Positions 9,242 through 17,203 of a stretch of DNA of 64,000 nt are shown piece after piece. The DNA comes from Flagellimonas sp. S3867 (lineage in GTDB: Bacteria > Bacteroidota > Bacteroidia > Flavobacteriales > Flavobacteriaceae): assembly GCF_014698935.1 (NCBI RefSeq), contig NZ_JACVMN010000002.1, forward strand, positions 1,054,001 to 1,118,000, written 5' to 3'. Below the pieces are notes generated by a model. That model made no database searches and was not told the DNA's origin. It was given only the letters and a program-made list of their open reading frames with translations. Position 1 is the first letter of the stretch; each line of letters begins with the position of its first letter. The position numbers and the translations under genes were made by a program.

Positions 9242-9302
9242 CTCTTGTCATCAGTGTAAAGCCCAATAAATTGTACAGGAATTAAACGTATTTTCGTCCG
9301 AA

Positions 9303-10397
9303 ATGAATAAAATGCATAAAGAGAGAATTGTAGTTAAGGCACCAGGGAGAACATGCTTGTTTGGTGATCACCAAGATTATTTGGGTCTTCCGGTGATTGC
9401 CTGTGCGATTAACAGGCATATGATTCTTACTGCTACAATTAACAATAGTGACCAACTGGTGGTTAATATGCCCGACGTAGGGCATCAAAGAACCTTCAAT
9501 GTTGGCAAAAATAACGGACAACCCCAACCTGGCGATTTTTTGCTTACGGCGCTTAAAGTATTGGAAAATTATGATTGCGTTCCCACAATGGGATATGATG
9601 TTGAGATTACCAGTAACATTGCCATTAATGCAGGTACATCAAGCTCGAGCGCATTGCTTTTGACCTGGGCACAATTTCTAATTGAGGCCTTTGGGTGTAA
9701 CCAAGAAGTAACCAAAGAATTTCTCTCTCGTGTGGCCTATGAAGCCGAGGTAACCTATCATGGTAGTCCTGGTGGAAAGATGGATCAATATAGCATTGGG
9801 ATGGGAAATATTATTTATTTGGAAACTGGAGACAAGTTTTCGTATGAAATGTTTCATAAACCAATTGCGGGACTGATTGTTGCAGAATCCGGAATTCCCA
9901 AACAGACTACAGGGGTTTTGGGTGAACTCAAATCAAAAGCACGAATGGCTATCGACGAAGTAGAGCAAAAGTGCCCTGATTTCATTTTGGAAAAAGCCAC
10001 GGAGGAAGAAATCCCCAAGTATTTGGAGTATGTTTCCGAAGATTTAAAAATATACTTTTCAGCCGCAATTATAAACCACAGCATAACCCAAAAGGCACTG
10101 CAAGAGTTCAAGAGATCCGAATTGGATGTAAATAAGATTGGCGAACTAATGAATCGTCATCATCATATTCTTAAGGACTACCTAGAACTTACAGTTCCGA
10201 AAATTGACAACATGGTCGATGCCGCATTGGATGCGGGTGCTTTGGGAGCAAAAATTGTTGGGTCCGGAAGAGGAGGTAGCATTGTTGTGTTAGCCAAAGA
10301 CGGAGAGCAAAATAAAGTGGTGAAAGCCCTGATCGAAGCAGGGTCGAAAAACGCTTATGCAGTTTCTGTGGATGAAGGGGTACGAATTATTGAATAA
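9303..10397 (+). CDS. GHMP-family sugar kinase (galactokinase-like)
   Basis: A 364-residue ATP-dependent sugar 1-kinase. The N-terminal APGRTCLFGDHQDYLGLP (residues 13-30) corresponds to the galactokinase sugar-binding signature, INAGTSSSSA (108-117) is the GHMP ATP-binding loop, and GALGAKIVGSGRGGS near the C-terminus is GHMP motif 3. The signature deviates from classical galactokinase (GDHQDY instead of GEHTDY), so the sugar may be another hexose, a deoxyhexose or a uronate. It is followed after 54 bp by a sugar-phosphate nucleotidyltransferase, which fits a salvage route sugar to sugar-1-phosphate to NDP-sugar in the cytoplasm. It is divergent from the LacI-type gene and probably controlled by it. 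ATG 9312 is an alternative start. Confidence 0.87.
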   Translation: MNKMHKERIVVKAPGRTCLFGDHQDYLGLPVIACAINRHMILTATINNSDQLVVNMPDVGHQRTFNVGKNNGQPQPGDFLLTALKVLENYDCVPTMGYDVEITSNIAINAGTSSSSALLLTWAQFLIEAFGCNQEVTKEFLSRVAYEAEVTYHGSPGGKMDQYSIGMGNIIYLETGDKFSYEMFHKPIAGLIVAESGIPKQTTGVLGELKSKARMAIDEVEQKCPDFILEKATEEEIPKYLEYVSEDLKIYFSAAIINHSITQKALQEFKRSELDVNKIGELMNRHHHILKDYLELTVPKIDNMVDAALDAGALGAKIVGSGRGGSIVVLAKDGEQNKVVKALIEAGSKNAYAVSVDEGVRIIE

Positions 10398-10451
10398 AAT
10401 GAATTGTCCCTTCGATGGGACTTTAGGGTTGATTTTAATTACATAAAGGAA

Positions 10452-11342
10452 ATGAAAATAAATCGCACTACTAGCCTAGTGGTTTTGGCCGGGGGAGCCT
10501 CTTCAAGAATGAAGAAGCCACCGCAAGATGGTAAAGAACTGTCAGAACAAGAGATCCAAGAAGCCAATCAAAGGAGCAAAAGTCTTATCAGTGTGGGCAA
10601 CGATGGTCGCCCGATGATGGATTATGTGCTGTACAACATCAAAAAAGCTGGGTACACCAATATTTACATTGTAATCGGTCCAAAAGGAGATCTTTTCAAA
10701 GAGTTTTATGGAGACCAGGATAAGGGTAACGATTTTCACGGAATGAAATTATCGTTTGCCGTACAACACATACCCGAAGGACGCGAAAAACCTTTTGGTA
10801 CGGCAGATGCACTCTACCAAGCAGTGGAGCAATTCCCAGAATTAAATGAGACAAGCTATGTAGTTTGTAACAGTGATAACCTTTATTCGGTGGAAGCTTT
10901 GAGGTTACTTTCAGAAAGCACATCACCACACGCCTTCATTGCTTACGATAGGGACGCCTTGAGTTTTCCCTCCGAACGAATTTCCAGATTTGCTCTTGTT
11001 GAACTTGATTCAGCAGGTGCCTTGACCAATATTGTCGAAAAACCCTCAGAAAATGAGGTGGAAAACTATAGGGACGCTTCGGGCAAGTTAAGGGTGAGCA
11101 TGAACATTTTTAAGTTTGATGGGGTAATGACGTATCCGTATCTCAAAAATTGTCCAGTGCATCCTGTCCGAAATGAAAAAGAACTTCCTTCCGCGCTGAT
11201 GAACATGCTTTTGGATAACCCTGGGACAATGGCAGGTTTGCCCCTGTCAGAACATGTTCCAGACCTTACTTCCAAGGAAGATATTCAAGAAGTAAAGAAA
11301 TACTTGGAACAGCATTATCCCAAACTGGATTGGAATTTTTAA
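10452..11342 (+). CDS. Sugar-phosphate nucleotidyltransferase
   Basis: A nucleotidyltransferase of the NTP-transferase fold, 296 residues from ATG 10452, which has AAAGGA just upstream; an upstream TTG at 10404 in the same frame has no support. VVLAGGASSRM is the nucleotide-binding loop, followed after an unusual insertion of about 24 residues by the Lys of KSLISVG. FGTADALYQA and the VVCNSDNLY segment match the base- and metal-binding regions of sugar-1-phosphate uridylyl/thymidylyl/guanylyl transferases. It sits directly downstream of the GHMP kinase. The two would activate one free sugar to its nucleotide form, a two-protein analogue of fused fucokinase/pyrophosphorylases. Which sugar and which NTP cannot be said. 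Confidence 0.85.
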   Translation: MKINRTTSLVVLAGGASSRMKKPPQDGKELSEQEIQEANQRSKSLISVGNDGRPMMDYVLYNIKKAGYTNIYIVIGPKGDLFKEFYGDQDKGNDFHGMKLSFAVQHIPEGREKPFGTADALYQAVEQFPELNETSYVVCNSDNLYSVEALRLLSESTSPHAFIAYDRDALSFPSERISRFALVELDSAGALTNIVEKPSENEVENYRDASGKLRVSMNIFKFDGVMTYPYLKNCPVHPVRNEKELPSALMNMLLDNPGTMAGLPLSEHVPDLTSKEDIQEVKKYLEQHYPKLDWNF

Positions 11343-11354
11343 ACAGGATATTTT

Positions 11355-11400
11355 GTTGATCACACCCTCTGATTTCTAATGTATCTAGATCAACTTTTTA
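11355..11400 (+). terminator. Possible terminator after the nucleotidyltransferase
   Basis: GTTGATC (11355-11361) pairs with GATCAAC (11388-11394), followed by TTTTTA. The loop is long (26 nt) and the stem AT-rich, so strength is doubtful. Confidence 0.4.
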
Positions 11401-11465
11401 AGTTTTGCTTGTTTTGATTCTGCATTCCCCTTTTTGAATCTTATTTTTACATAAAGTTCAATTGA

Positions 11466-13199
11466 ATGCTCAAAAAGCTTTTTCCGATTTTATCGTGGAT
11501 AAAAGGGTATGACCGTTCCTATTTGTCCAATGATGTAACTGCGGGTATTACCTTGGGCATTATGTTGGTTCCACAAGGCATGGCATATGCCATGATAGCC
11601 GGGATGCCTCCCATTTATGGACTTTATGCAGCCTTGGTTCCCCAGATCATCTATGCAATAACAGGAACATCAAGACAACTTGCTGTTGGCCCGGTGGCCA
11701 TGGATTCCTTATTGGTGGCCGCAGGAATTGGGGCATTGCAACTTTCCAATACCCAGGATTACATTTCGGCGGTATTGTTTCTTACGCTGATCATCGGGGG
11801 CTTACAGCTTCTTTTAGGATTCTTGAAAATGGGCTTTTTCGTCAATTTCTTGTCCAAACCAGTGATTAGTGGGTTCACTTCTGCAGCTGCTATTTTAATA
11901 GGCTTGGGGCAATTGAAACATGTTTTGGGGATAGAACTCCAACAATCGAGCAAAATATATACACTCATCTCAAATATTTTTGGCGAATTGAATAACATAA
12001 ACGGATACACGCTAGTTATGGGGGTTGCGGCTATGCTATTGATCCTATTGGTAGGAAAAATGAGCAAAAAAATACCCGCCCCATTGTTGCTGGTGATTTT
12101 AGGAATTGTTACCGTTTTGGCTTTTGGATTGGAAACCAAGGGGATAAAAGTGGTTGGCCAAATACCGAGCGGATTACCAGAATTTGTCTTGCCAAATTTC
12201 AACATTAATGGGTTAGGACAGTTAATGCCAATTGCGATAACCGTAGCACTCTTTGGTTATATGGAATCCATTTCCATTGCAAAAGCGGTGGAAGAAAAAC
12301 ATCCCGAATATGAGATTGATGCAAACCAAGAGTTGCGGGCGTTGGGCCTTTCCAATCTGTTGGGGTCCTTGTTCCAATCCTTTCCTGTATCCGGTAGTTT
12401 TTCTAGAACGGCCGTGAATGATCAAGCCGGGGCCAAAACAGGAATAAGCCTGATTGTAAGTGCTTTGATCATAGTGGGAACATTATTGTTTCTCACTCCT
12501 TTCTTCTATAATCTTCCGACAGCAGTACTCGGAGCTATTATTATGGTTTCCGTTTTTGGATTAATCGATATGAAGTATCCAATATTCCTTTTCAAACATA
12601 GAAAAGATGAGTTTTTCCTACTGATAACCACCTTTATCATGACGCTTTTCATTGGTTTGATTGAAGGTATATTGCTTGGAGTTTTACTCTCCTTACTTCT
12701 TTTGGTTTACCGAACCTCACATCCACATATAGCCATCTTGGGAAGAATCAAAGGCTCCGATTATTTCAAAAATGTAGAACGATTTGCACAAGAAGTGGAA
12801 ATAGAGGAGGATAAATTGATTTTTAGATTTGACGCTCAATTATATTTTGGCAACAAGGATTATTTTAAGAAGGAATTGTACAAACATTTAGATCAAAAAG
12901 GACCAGGCCTTAATTATGTGATATTGAATGCCGAAGCCATAAACTATATTGATAGTAGTGCCGCTTCAATGTTGGAAAGAATAGTAAAGGATTTGCACTC
13001 AAAAGACATTCGTTTTTTTGTGGCGGGGGCCATAGGACCTACCCGTGACATTTTCTATAGCAGTGGATTGATAAATGTCATTGGAAGGGAGAACCTTTTT
13101 GTCCGAACTTTCGAAGCTGTGGCCTTTTGCACAAATAAAACAGAAAGAAATGAAATTCAAGAAAAAATATCATTACAATCCAAAGCAAAGCATTTGTAA
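11466..13199 (+). CDS. SulP-family anion permease with STAS domain
   Basis: A 577-residue inner-membrane transporter of the SulP/SLC26 family, which moves sulfate, bicarbonate or related anions. The signature VTAGITLGIMLVPQGMAYA near the N-terminus and SRQLAVGPVAM are characteristic. The membrane core spans roughly residues 20-420, and the cytoplasmic STAS domain follows from about 445 to 560, with NAEAINYIDSSAASML as its phospho-site-like loop. It stands between the sulfatase locus and a sulfur-oxidation-type cluster, so sulfate or another sulfur oxyanion is the most plausible cargo, but SulP proteins near no sulfur genes often carry bicarbonate. The next gene starts 46 bp downstream, and a TAACTTTG box at 13197-13204 overlapping the stop may give that gene its own promoter. 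Confidence 0.92.
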   Translation: MLKKLFPILSWIKGYDRSYLSNDVTAGITLGIMLVPQGMAYAMIAGMPPIYGLYAALVPQIIYAITGTSRQLAVGPVAMDSLLVAAGIGALQLSNTQDYISAVLFLTLIIGGLQLLLGFLKMGFFVNFLSKPVISGFTSAAAILIGLGQLKHVLGIELQQSSKIYTLISNIFGELNNINGYTLVMGVAAMLLILLVGKMSKKIPAPLLLVILGIVTVLAFGLETKGIKVVGQIPSGLPEFVLPNFNINGLGQLMPIAITVALFGYMESISIAKAVEEKHPEYEIDANQELRALGLSNLLGSLFQSFPVSGSFSRTAVNDQAGAKTGISLIVSALIIVGTLLFLTPFFYNLPTAVLGAIIMVSVFGLIDMKYPIFLFKHRKDEFFLLITTFIMTLFIGLIEGILLGVLLSLLLLVYRTSHPHIAILGRIKGSDYFKNVERFAQEVEIEEDKLIFRFDAQLYFGNKDYFKKELYKHLDQKGPGLNYVILNAEAINYIDSSAASMLERIVKDLHSKDIRFFVAGAIGPTRDIFYSSGLINVIGRENLFVRTFEAVAFCTNKTERNEIQEKISLQSKAKHL

Positions 13200-13245
13200 C
13201 TTTGATGCTTGGATTGTTACTCGTTCAATCTTAAAATTATAGCAC

Positions 13246-14655
13246 ATGAACATAGAACAAATATATACAGGATGCTTAGCTCAAGGAGCTTATTATATAG
13301 AAAGTGAAGGAGAAGTGGCCATTATTGATCCACTACGGGAAGTGAAACCTTATATCAAGAGAGCTAATGATGATGGGGCCGAAGTCAAATATATTTTCGA
13401 GACCCATTTTCATGCCGATTTTGTAAGTGGACATGTAACCCTGTCCAAAGAAACCGGAGCTCCCATAATCTACGGCCCCAACGCCAACCCATCCTTTGAT
13501 GCGATTATAGCCGAAGATGGACAGGAATTCAAATTGGGCAAATTGACCATAAAGGTTTTGCATACACCGGGGCATACCATGGAAAGTACCACCTTTCTTT
13601 TAAAAGATGAAGCAGGAAAAGATTATGCCATATTTAGTGGTGACACGCTCTTTTTGGGAGACGTTGGTAGGCCAGATTTGGCCCAAAAGGCCGCGGATAT
13701 GACCCAAGAGGAATTAGCAGGGACTTTGTACGACAGTCTTCGTAACAAAATAATGCCCTTGGCAGATGATGTTATCGTGTACCCGGCCCATGGAGCAGGG
13801 TCAGCCTGTGGTAAGAACATGATGAAGGAAACAGTGGATACCTTGGGCAACCAAAAGAAAATGAACTACGCCCTTCGGGCGAATATGACCAGGGAAGAAT
13901 TTATTAAAGAGGTTACAGATGGACTTTTACCACCTCCACAATATTTTCCTTTGAACGTAAAAATGAATAAAGAAGGATACGAGGATATCGATACTGTTTT
14001 AGAACGTGGTACCAGGGCGTTATCAGCGGATGCATTTGAAGCAGCCGCCAATGAGACCGGAGCTGTGGTATTGGATGTGCGTCACCAAGATGATTTTGCA
14101 AGAGGCCATGTGCCAAGATCAATTTTCATAGGATTGGGCGGCAGTTTTGCGCCATGGGTTGGAGCGTTGATCGCCGATGTAGAACAACCCATTCTTTTGG
14201 TTGCTCCTGAAGGTAAGGAAGAAGAAACCATAACACGACTTTCCAGAGTTGGATTCGATGGCACTTTGGGTTATTTGGAAGGCGGCATTGATGCTTGGAA
14301 ATCTGCTGGTAAGGATGTAGATAAGGTTGATAGCGTAAAAGCGGAAACTCTCAAACAAAAATTAGATAGTAAAGTTCCCGTGTACGATGTCAGAAAAGAA
14401 TCTGAATACAATGCGGAGCATGTCGAGGAAGCCAAGTTGACGCCATTGGATTTCCTCAATGACCACTTGTCGGAATTTCCGGAGAAAGAAACATTCTATG
14501 TGCATTGCGCTGGGGGATATCGAAGTATGATCGCAGCCTCCATTTTAAAAAGTAGGGGAATCCATAATTTGGTCGATGTTGCAGGTGGATTTAAAGCAAT
14601 CAAAGAAGCAGGTATTCCTGTTACGGATTTTGTATGCCCCACAACACTTAAATAA
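13246..14655 (+). CDS. Metallo-beta-lactamase fold/double rhodanese fusion (persulfide dioxygenase-like)
   Basis: A 469-residue fusion. Residues 1-235 are a metallo-beta-lactamase fold of the ETHE1/persulfide dioxygenase branch with THFHADF (His54, His56, Asp58), HTPGH (His110), FSGDTLF (Asp133) and YPAHG (His182). Two rhodanese domains follow. The first (about 255-355) lacks the active-site Cys: the loop reads VAPEGKEEE. The second (about 365-465) has HCAGGYRS with Cys421. The protein probably oxidises glutathione or protein persulfide to sulfite and exchanges sulfane sulfur through the second rhodanese. It is cytoplasmic, with no signal peptide. The next gene, a rhodanese lipoprotein, starts 1 bp after the stop. 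Confidence 0.9.
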   Translation: MNIEQIYTGCLAQGAYYIESEGEVAIIDPLREVKPYIKRANDDGAEVKYIFETHFHADFVSGHVTLSKETGAPIIYGPNANPSFDAIIAEDGQEFKLGKLTIKVLHTPGHTMESTTFLLKDEAGKDYAIFSGDTLFLGDVGRPDLAQKAADMTQEELAGTLYDSLRNKIMPLADDVIVYPAHGAGSACGKNMMKETVDTLGNQKKMNYALRANMTREEFIKEVTDGLLPPPQYFPLNVKMNKEGYEDIDTVLERGTRALSADAFEAAANETGAVVLDVRHQDDFARGHVPRSIFIGLGGSFAPWVGALIADVEQPILLVAPEGKEEETITRLSRVGFDGTLGYLEGGIDAWKSAGKDVDKVDSVKAETLKQKLDSKVPVYDVRKESEYNAEHVEEAKLTPLDFLNDHLSEFPEKETFYVHCAGGYRSMIAASILKSRGIHNLVDVAGGFKAIKEAGIPVTDFVCPTTLK

Positions 14656-14656
14656 C

Positions 14657-15034
14657 ATGAGAATTTTTAAAATATTTACTGCGCTATCCTTGCTGATTTG
14701 CGTTGGATGCGGAAAAAAAGCTTCCCCTGAAGTCATTTCCGTCACAAAATCTGAACTGGTCGCGGCCTTGGAAAAAGGAGATATTCAATTATTGGATGTT
14801 AGAAGGCCGGAAGAATATGATCAAGGACATATAGGTGATGCCGTAAACGTCAATGTCTTGGATTCTGTCGGTTTCAAGAAAGGAGTCGCTTCCTTGGATA
14901 AAGAAAAACCTATTTATATCTATTGTCAGGCAGGAAAAAGGAGTAAAAAAGCTTCTGAAAAGTTGAAAGCAATGGGATTTTTGACCATTTATGATTATTC
15001 AGATGGATACGGTTCATGGGAAAATGAAAACTAA
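14657..15034 (+). CDS. Rhodanese-domain lipoprotein
   Basis: A 125-residue envelope rhodanese. ATG 14657 directly follows the previous stop and gives a proper lipoprotein signal (CVGC, Cys18); an upstream in-frame start would lie inside the preceding gene. The single rhodanese domain has the entry motif LLDVRRPEEYDQGHI and the active loop CQAGKRS with Cys90. Rhodaneses carry sulfane sulfur between thiosulfate, persulfides and acceptor thiols; the lipid anchor places this one outside the cytoplasm, opposite the fused enzyme encoded before it and close to the membrane halves of the thiosulfate-type transporter. Its stop overlaps the end of a pseudogene on the other strand. Confidence 0.9.
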   Translation: MRIFKIFTALSLLICVGCGKKASPEVISVTKSELVAALEKGDIQLLDVRRPEEYDQGHIGDAVNVNVLDSVGFKKGVASLDKEKPIYIYCQAGKRSKKASEKLKAMGFLTIYDYSDGYGSWENEN

Positions 15035-15311
15035 ACCCCTTTCTTTTTAGATTTGAACCCATACACCAATCGATTCCAAAAACTTTTTGGAATGGATTGA
15101 TCGGCGGGAAAACCAAGAGGAATGGTCCCACTTTGTTCAGGAATGTAATTGGTCCTAAATAGATAGTCCCATAAACTAAGACTAATACCAAAGTTTACCC
15201 CATACTTTCCTTCAGGTAGTGTACCCATGGTACATTGAACAATATAGAGTTCCATGTCCATTGCAAAGAACCTTCAACCCCATGAATTAAGGCCGCTATA
15301 TAATCATTCAT
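15031..15311 (-). pseudogene. Sterol desaturase/fatty acid hydroxylase family remnant with internal deletion
   Basis: Two pieces of one family are visible in different frames. From ATG at 15311 the frame reads MNDYIAALIHGVEGS and on to SILFNVPW, the usual N-terminus of flavobacterial sterol desaturases, and stops after 38 residues. A second frame, ending at 15031, reads KYGVNFGISLSLWDYLFRTN, then a YIPE turn and a PKSFWNRLVYGF tail, the usual C-terminus after the last His box. The middle of about 200 residues with the membrane helices and His clusters is missing. The family assignment of the N-terminal piece rests on recalled similarity. The remnant sits between the rhodanese lipoprotein and the transporter genes, on the opposite strand. 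Confidence 0.7.
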
Positions 15312-15405
15312 AATCGAAAGATATGACTATTTTCAACCAAAATTATGTCTCGCTTTATCCTGATTTTTTTTAAAGGCGTAATTTTATCAAAACAAGAATT
15401 ACACT

Positions 15406-15963
15406 ATGGAAATAATTTATCATCCTTGGCCATGGTACGTATCAGGGCCGTTGATCGCGTTTGTCATGTTTATATTGATAATGGTAGGGAAACGTTTCGG
15501 AATGTCATCAAATCTAAGAACACTTTGCACGATGTGCGGAGCAGGAAAACACGCGGATTTTTTTCGATTTGATTGGAAATCACAACGTTGGAACTTGGTG
15601 GTTGTGGCCGGGACAATAATTGGCGGATATATCGGAGCTAATTTACTGTCTCATGAATCAGCAGTTGCAATTGACCCTAGTACTATTAAGGAATTGCAAA
15701 CACTTGGATTTGAAAGTGCCGGTATGGCCTATTTGCCATCAGAGCTTTTTGGCAATACAGTTTTTTCAGACCTTAAAAGTTTGGCTTTGCTGATAATAGG
15801 TGGACTTTTAGTTGGTTTTGGGGCACGCTACGCCGGGGGGTGCACCTCCGGACATGCGATTTCTGGTCTTAGCAATTTACAATTACCATCGCTGATCGCC
15901 GTGATCGGATTTTTTATAGGTGGTTTATTTATGGTTCACGTTTTATTTCCTTTGATTTTTTAA
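15406..15963 (+). CDS. YeeE/YedE-family (TsuA-like) membrane protein, first half
   Basis: A 185-residue membrane protein of the sulfur transport (DUF395) family. Hydrophobic helices are visible from residue 10 on, and the conserved cysteine block GGCTSGHAISG lies near residue 145. In single-chain TsuA/YeeE proteins of about 350 residues, conserved cysteines pass thiosulfate across the membrane. Here the function is split over this gene and the next, which starts 1 bp after this stop. It also has a CTMCGAG motif around residue 45. Thiosulfate or another sulfur compound is the likely substrate, in line with the rhodanese genes upstream. Start ATG 15406 fits the hydrophobic N-terminus. Confidence 0.88.
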   Translation: MEIIYHPWPWYVSGPLIAFVMFILIMVGKRFGMSSNLRTLCTMCGAGKHADFFRFDWKSQRWNLVVVAGTIIGGYIGANLLSHESAVAIDPSTIKELQTLGFESAGMAYLPSELFGNTVFSDLKSLALLIIGGLLVGFGARYAGGCTSGHAISGLSNLQLPSLIAVIGFFIGGLFMVHVLFPLIF

Positions 15964-15964
15964 T

Positions 15965-16378
15965 ATGAGAACATTAATACATTTATTGATAGGGATATTT
16001 TTTGGGATTTTGTTGTTCAAATCCGAAGCGGCTTCTTGGTTTCGGATTTATGAGATGTTTCAGTTTGATGCGTTTCACATGTATGGCATAATGGGTTCTG
16101 CATTGGTGGTCGGCATGATAATGATTCAACTCATTAAGCGATTTAAAATCAAATCTTTTTATGGTGAAAAGATCGTTATCCTACCTAAAGAAAAAGGTTT
16201 TAAAAGATATATGTTCGGGGGAATCCTTTTTGGATTGGGCTGGGCTTTGGCCGGAGCGTGCCCCGGACCCATTTTTACATTGTTGGGAGCTGGCTTTCTT
16301 CCCATTGTCGTTGTATTGGTTTCTGCAATTCTGGGAACATTTATATACGGTATTTTGAAGAATAGATTACCTCATTAA
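15965..16378 (+). CDS. YeeE/YedE-family (TsuA-like) membrane protein, second half
   Basis: A 137-residue membrane protein, the partner half of the preceding gene (1-bp gap, so translation is probably coupled). About four hydrophobic segments are visible, and the conserved cysteine block LAGACPGPIFTLLGAG is near residue 100. Together the halves would provide the two pseudo-symmetrical cysteine gates of a TsuA-type transporter. The split form is common in bacteria that have fused MBL/rhodanese proteins. Last gene of the sulfur module; no strong terminator is visible before the receiver gene. Confidence 0.88.
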   Translation: MRTLIHLLIGIFFGILLFKSEAASWFRIYEMFQFDAFHMYGIMGSALVVGMIMIQLIKRFKIKSFYGEKIVILPKEKGFKRYMFGGILFGLGWALAGACPGPIFTLLGAGFLPIVVVLVSAILGTFIYGILKNRLPH

Positions 16379-16465
16379 GATGGTCTTGACGGGATATTTG
16401 GGCAAGATGACGAATTTGACTGGTCGTTTAAACACAACATACTAGATTTACCCGCTTGTAAAGAA

Positions 16466-16858
16466 ATGAACGTGCAAAGAACCGTTTGTATAATCGATGA
16501 TGATTTGGTATCGCAGTTTGCAACCAGATACTGCATACAACAATATCAAGAAGAATTTAATATCATCACCTGCGCCAGTGGCGAAGAGGGAATCTCCACA
16601 TGCATTGACTTAGTAGAACATAAAAAAAATCTACCGGATATTATATTCCTTGATCTGGTTATGGATGGTATGGACGGATGGGCTTTCTTGGAAAATCTTC
16701 AAAACCTCTTTAAAGATCAAGAATTGCCTAAAATATATGTGCTTTCAGCTTTTGCCAATGCAAAGGATCGAACCATAGCCAAAGAGCACAAATTGGTTTT
16801 GGGACACATTGACAAACCGCTTTCAAGAAATCGTTTGGAAGGGATTTTTGCAAGTTAA
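16466..16858 (+). CDS. Single-domain response regulator (CheY-like receiver)
   Basis: A 130-residue stand-alone receiver domain. The acidic pocket is Asp11-13 (IIDDD), the phosphorylation site is Asp63 in IIFLDLVMDGMDG, the switch Ser is Ser94 (VLSAF) and the conserved Lys is Lys117 in HIDKPLS. No output domain follows, so it probably acts through protein contact or as a phosphorelay intermediate. No histidine kinase is adjacent. This short receiver type is abundant in flavobacteria, often serving hybrid kinases located elsewhere. Confidence 0.92.
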   Translation: MNVQRTVCIIDDDLVSQFATRYCIQQYQEEFNIITCASGEEGISTCIDLVEHKKNLPDIIFLDLVMDGMDGWAFLENLQNLFKDQELPKIYVLSAFANAKDRTIAKEHKLVLGHIDKPLSRNRLEGIFAS

Positions 16859-16945
16859 ACGCGAAGATTTACGCCATTATCACAGTAGAATTTGATGCCA
16901 AAAGTAAAGCATTGTGAAGGTCAGAAAGTTTTTCAAAAAAAAGCA

Positions 16946-16953
16946 TATTTTTG
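16946..16953 (+). promoter_or_regulatory. -7 box upstream of tRNA-Arg
   Basis: TATTTTTG matches TAnnTTTG exactly, 76 bp before the tRNA. It also lies upstream of the decayed 5' half copy at 16972-17000, so the transcript would include that remnant. The surrounding gene-free stretch 16859-17203 holds this box, the tRNA and its two remnants. Confidence 0.45.
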
Positions 16954-16971
16954 CTTCCCGTTCTGGTAATA

Positions 16972-17000
16972 GCTTCGTAATTCAAAAGATAGATTAGAAG
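16972..17000 (+). repeat. Decayed copy of the tRNA-Arg 5' half
   Basis: These 29 bases align without gaps to 17023-17051 of the intact tRNA with 23 identities, covering acceptor, D-arm and the start of the anticodon stem. The acceptor and the rest of the molecule are not preserved downstream. Confidence 0.6.
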
Positions 17001-17021
17001 CCTGCCCGTCAAAATGATTAA

Positions 17022-17093
17022 GGCCTCATAGTTCAAGGGATAGAATAGAAGTTTCCTAAACTTTAGATCCAGGTTCGAGTCCTGGTGAGGCTA
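17022..17093 (+). tRNA. tRNA-Arg (anticodon CCT)
   Basis: A full cloverleaf can be folded. The acceptor GGCCTCA (17022-17028) pairs with TGAGGCT (17086-17092) with one G-U, and A17093 is the discriminator. The D stem is 31-34/43-46, the anticodon stem GAAGT/ACTTT encloses TTCCTAA with anticodon CCT at 17055-17057, and the T arm is CCAGG-TTCGAGT-CCTGG. CCA is not encoded. The anticodon reads AGG codons. Confidence 0.95.
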
Positions 17094-17106
17094 CTTCGGC
17101 AGGTGG

Positions 17107-17147
17107 GTTTCCTAAACTTTAGATGCAAATTCGGTTCTTGGAGGGTA
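17107..17147 (+). repeat. Decayed copy of the tRNA-Arg 3' half
   Basis: GTTTCCTAAACTTTAGAT at 17107-17124 is identical to 17051-17068 of the tRNA (anticodon arm), and the following bases resemble its T arm with several changes. The T stem no longer pairs, so this is not a functional gene. It could be a duplication scar or an old attachment site. Confidence 0.65.
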
Positions 17148-17203
17148 CAAATTATCCTCATTTTTGACTTTTCTTATTTACCTTAGCAAAAACTAGTTCT
17201 TCC

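Noticed and set aside
10404..10451. Upstream TTG start for the nucleotidyltransferase
   Set aside because: The extra residues have no family resemblance, and ATG 10452 has AAAGGA directly before it.
629..11342. A complete polysaccharide utilization locus
   Set aside because: No SusC/SusD pair and no glycoside hydrolase or lyase is present in the window.
15345..15572. A 75-codon open frame overlapping the first YeeE half gene
   Set aside because: It is out of frame with the clear membrane protein and has no recognisable content.
17107..17147. Active att site of an integrated element
   Set aside because: No integrase, phage or transfer gene lies within the window; it is kept only as a decayed repeat.
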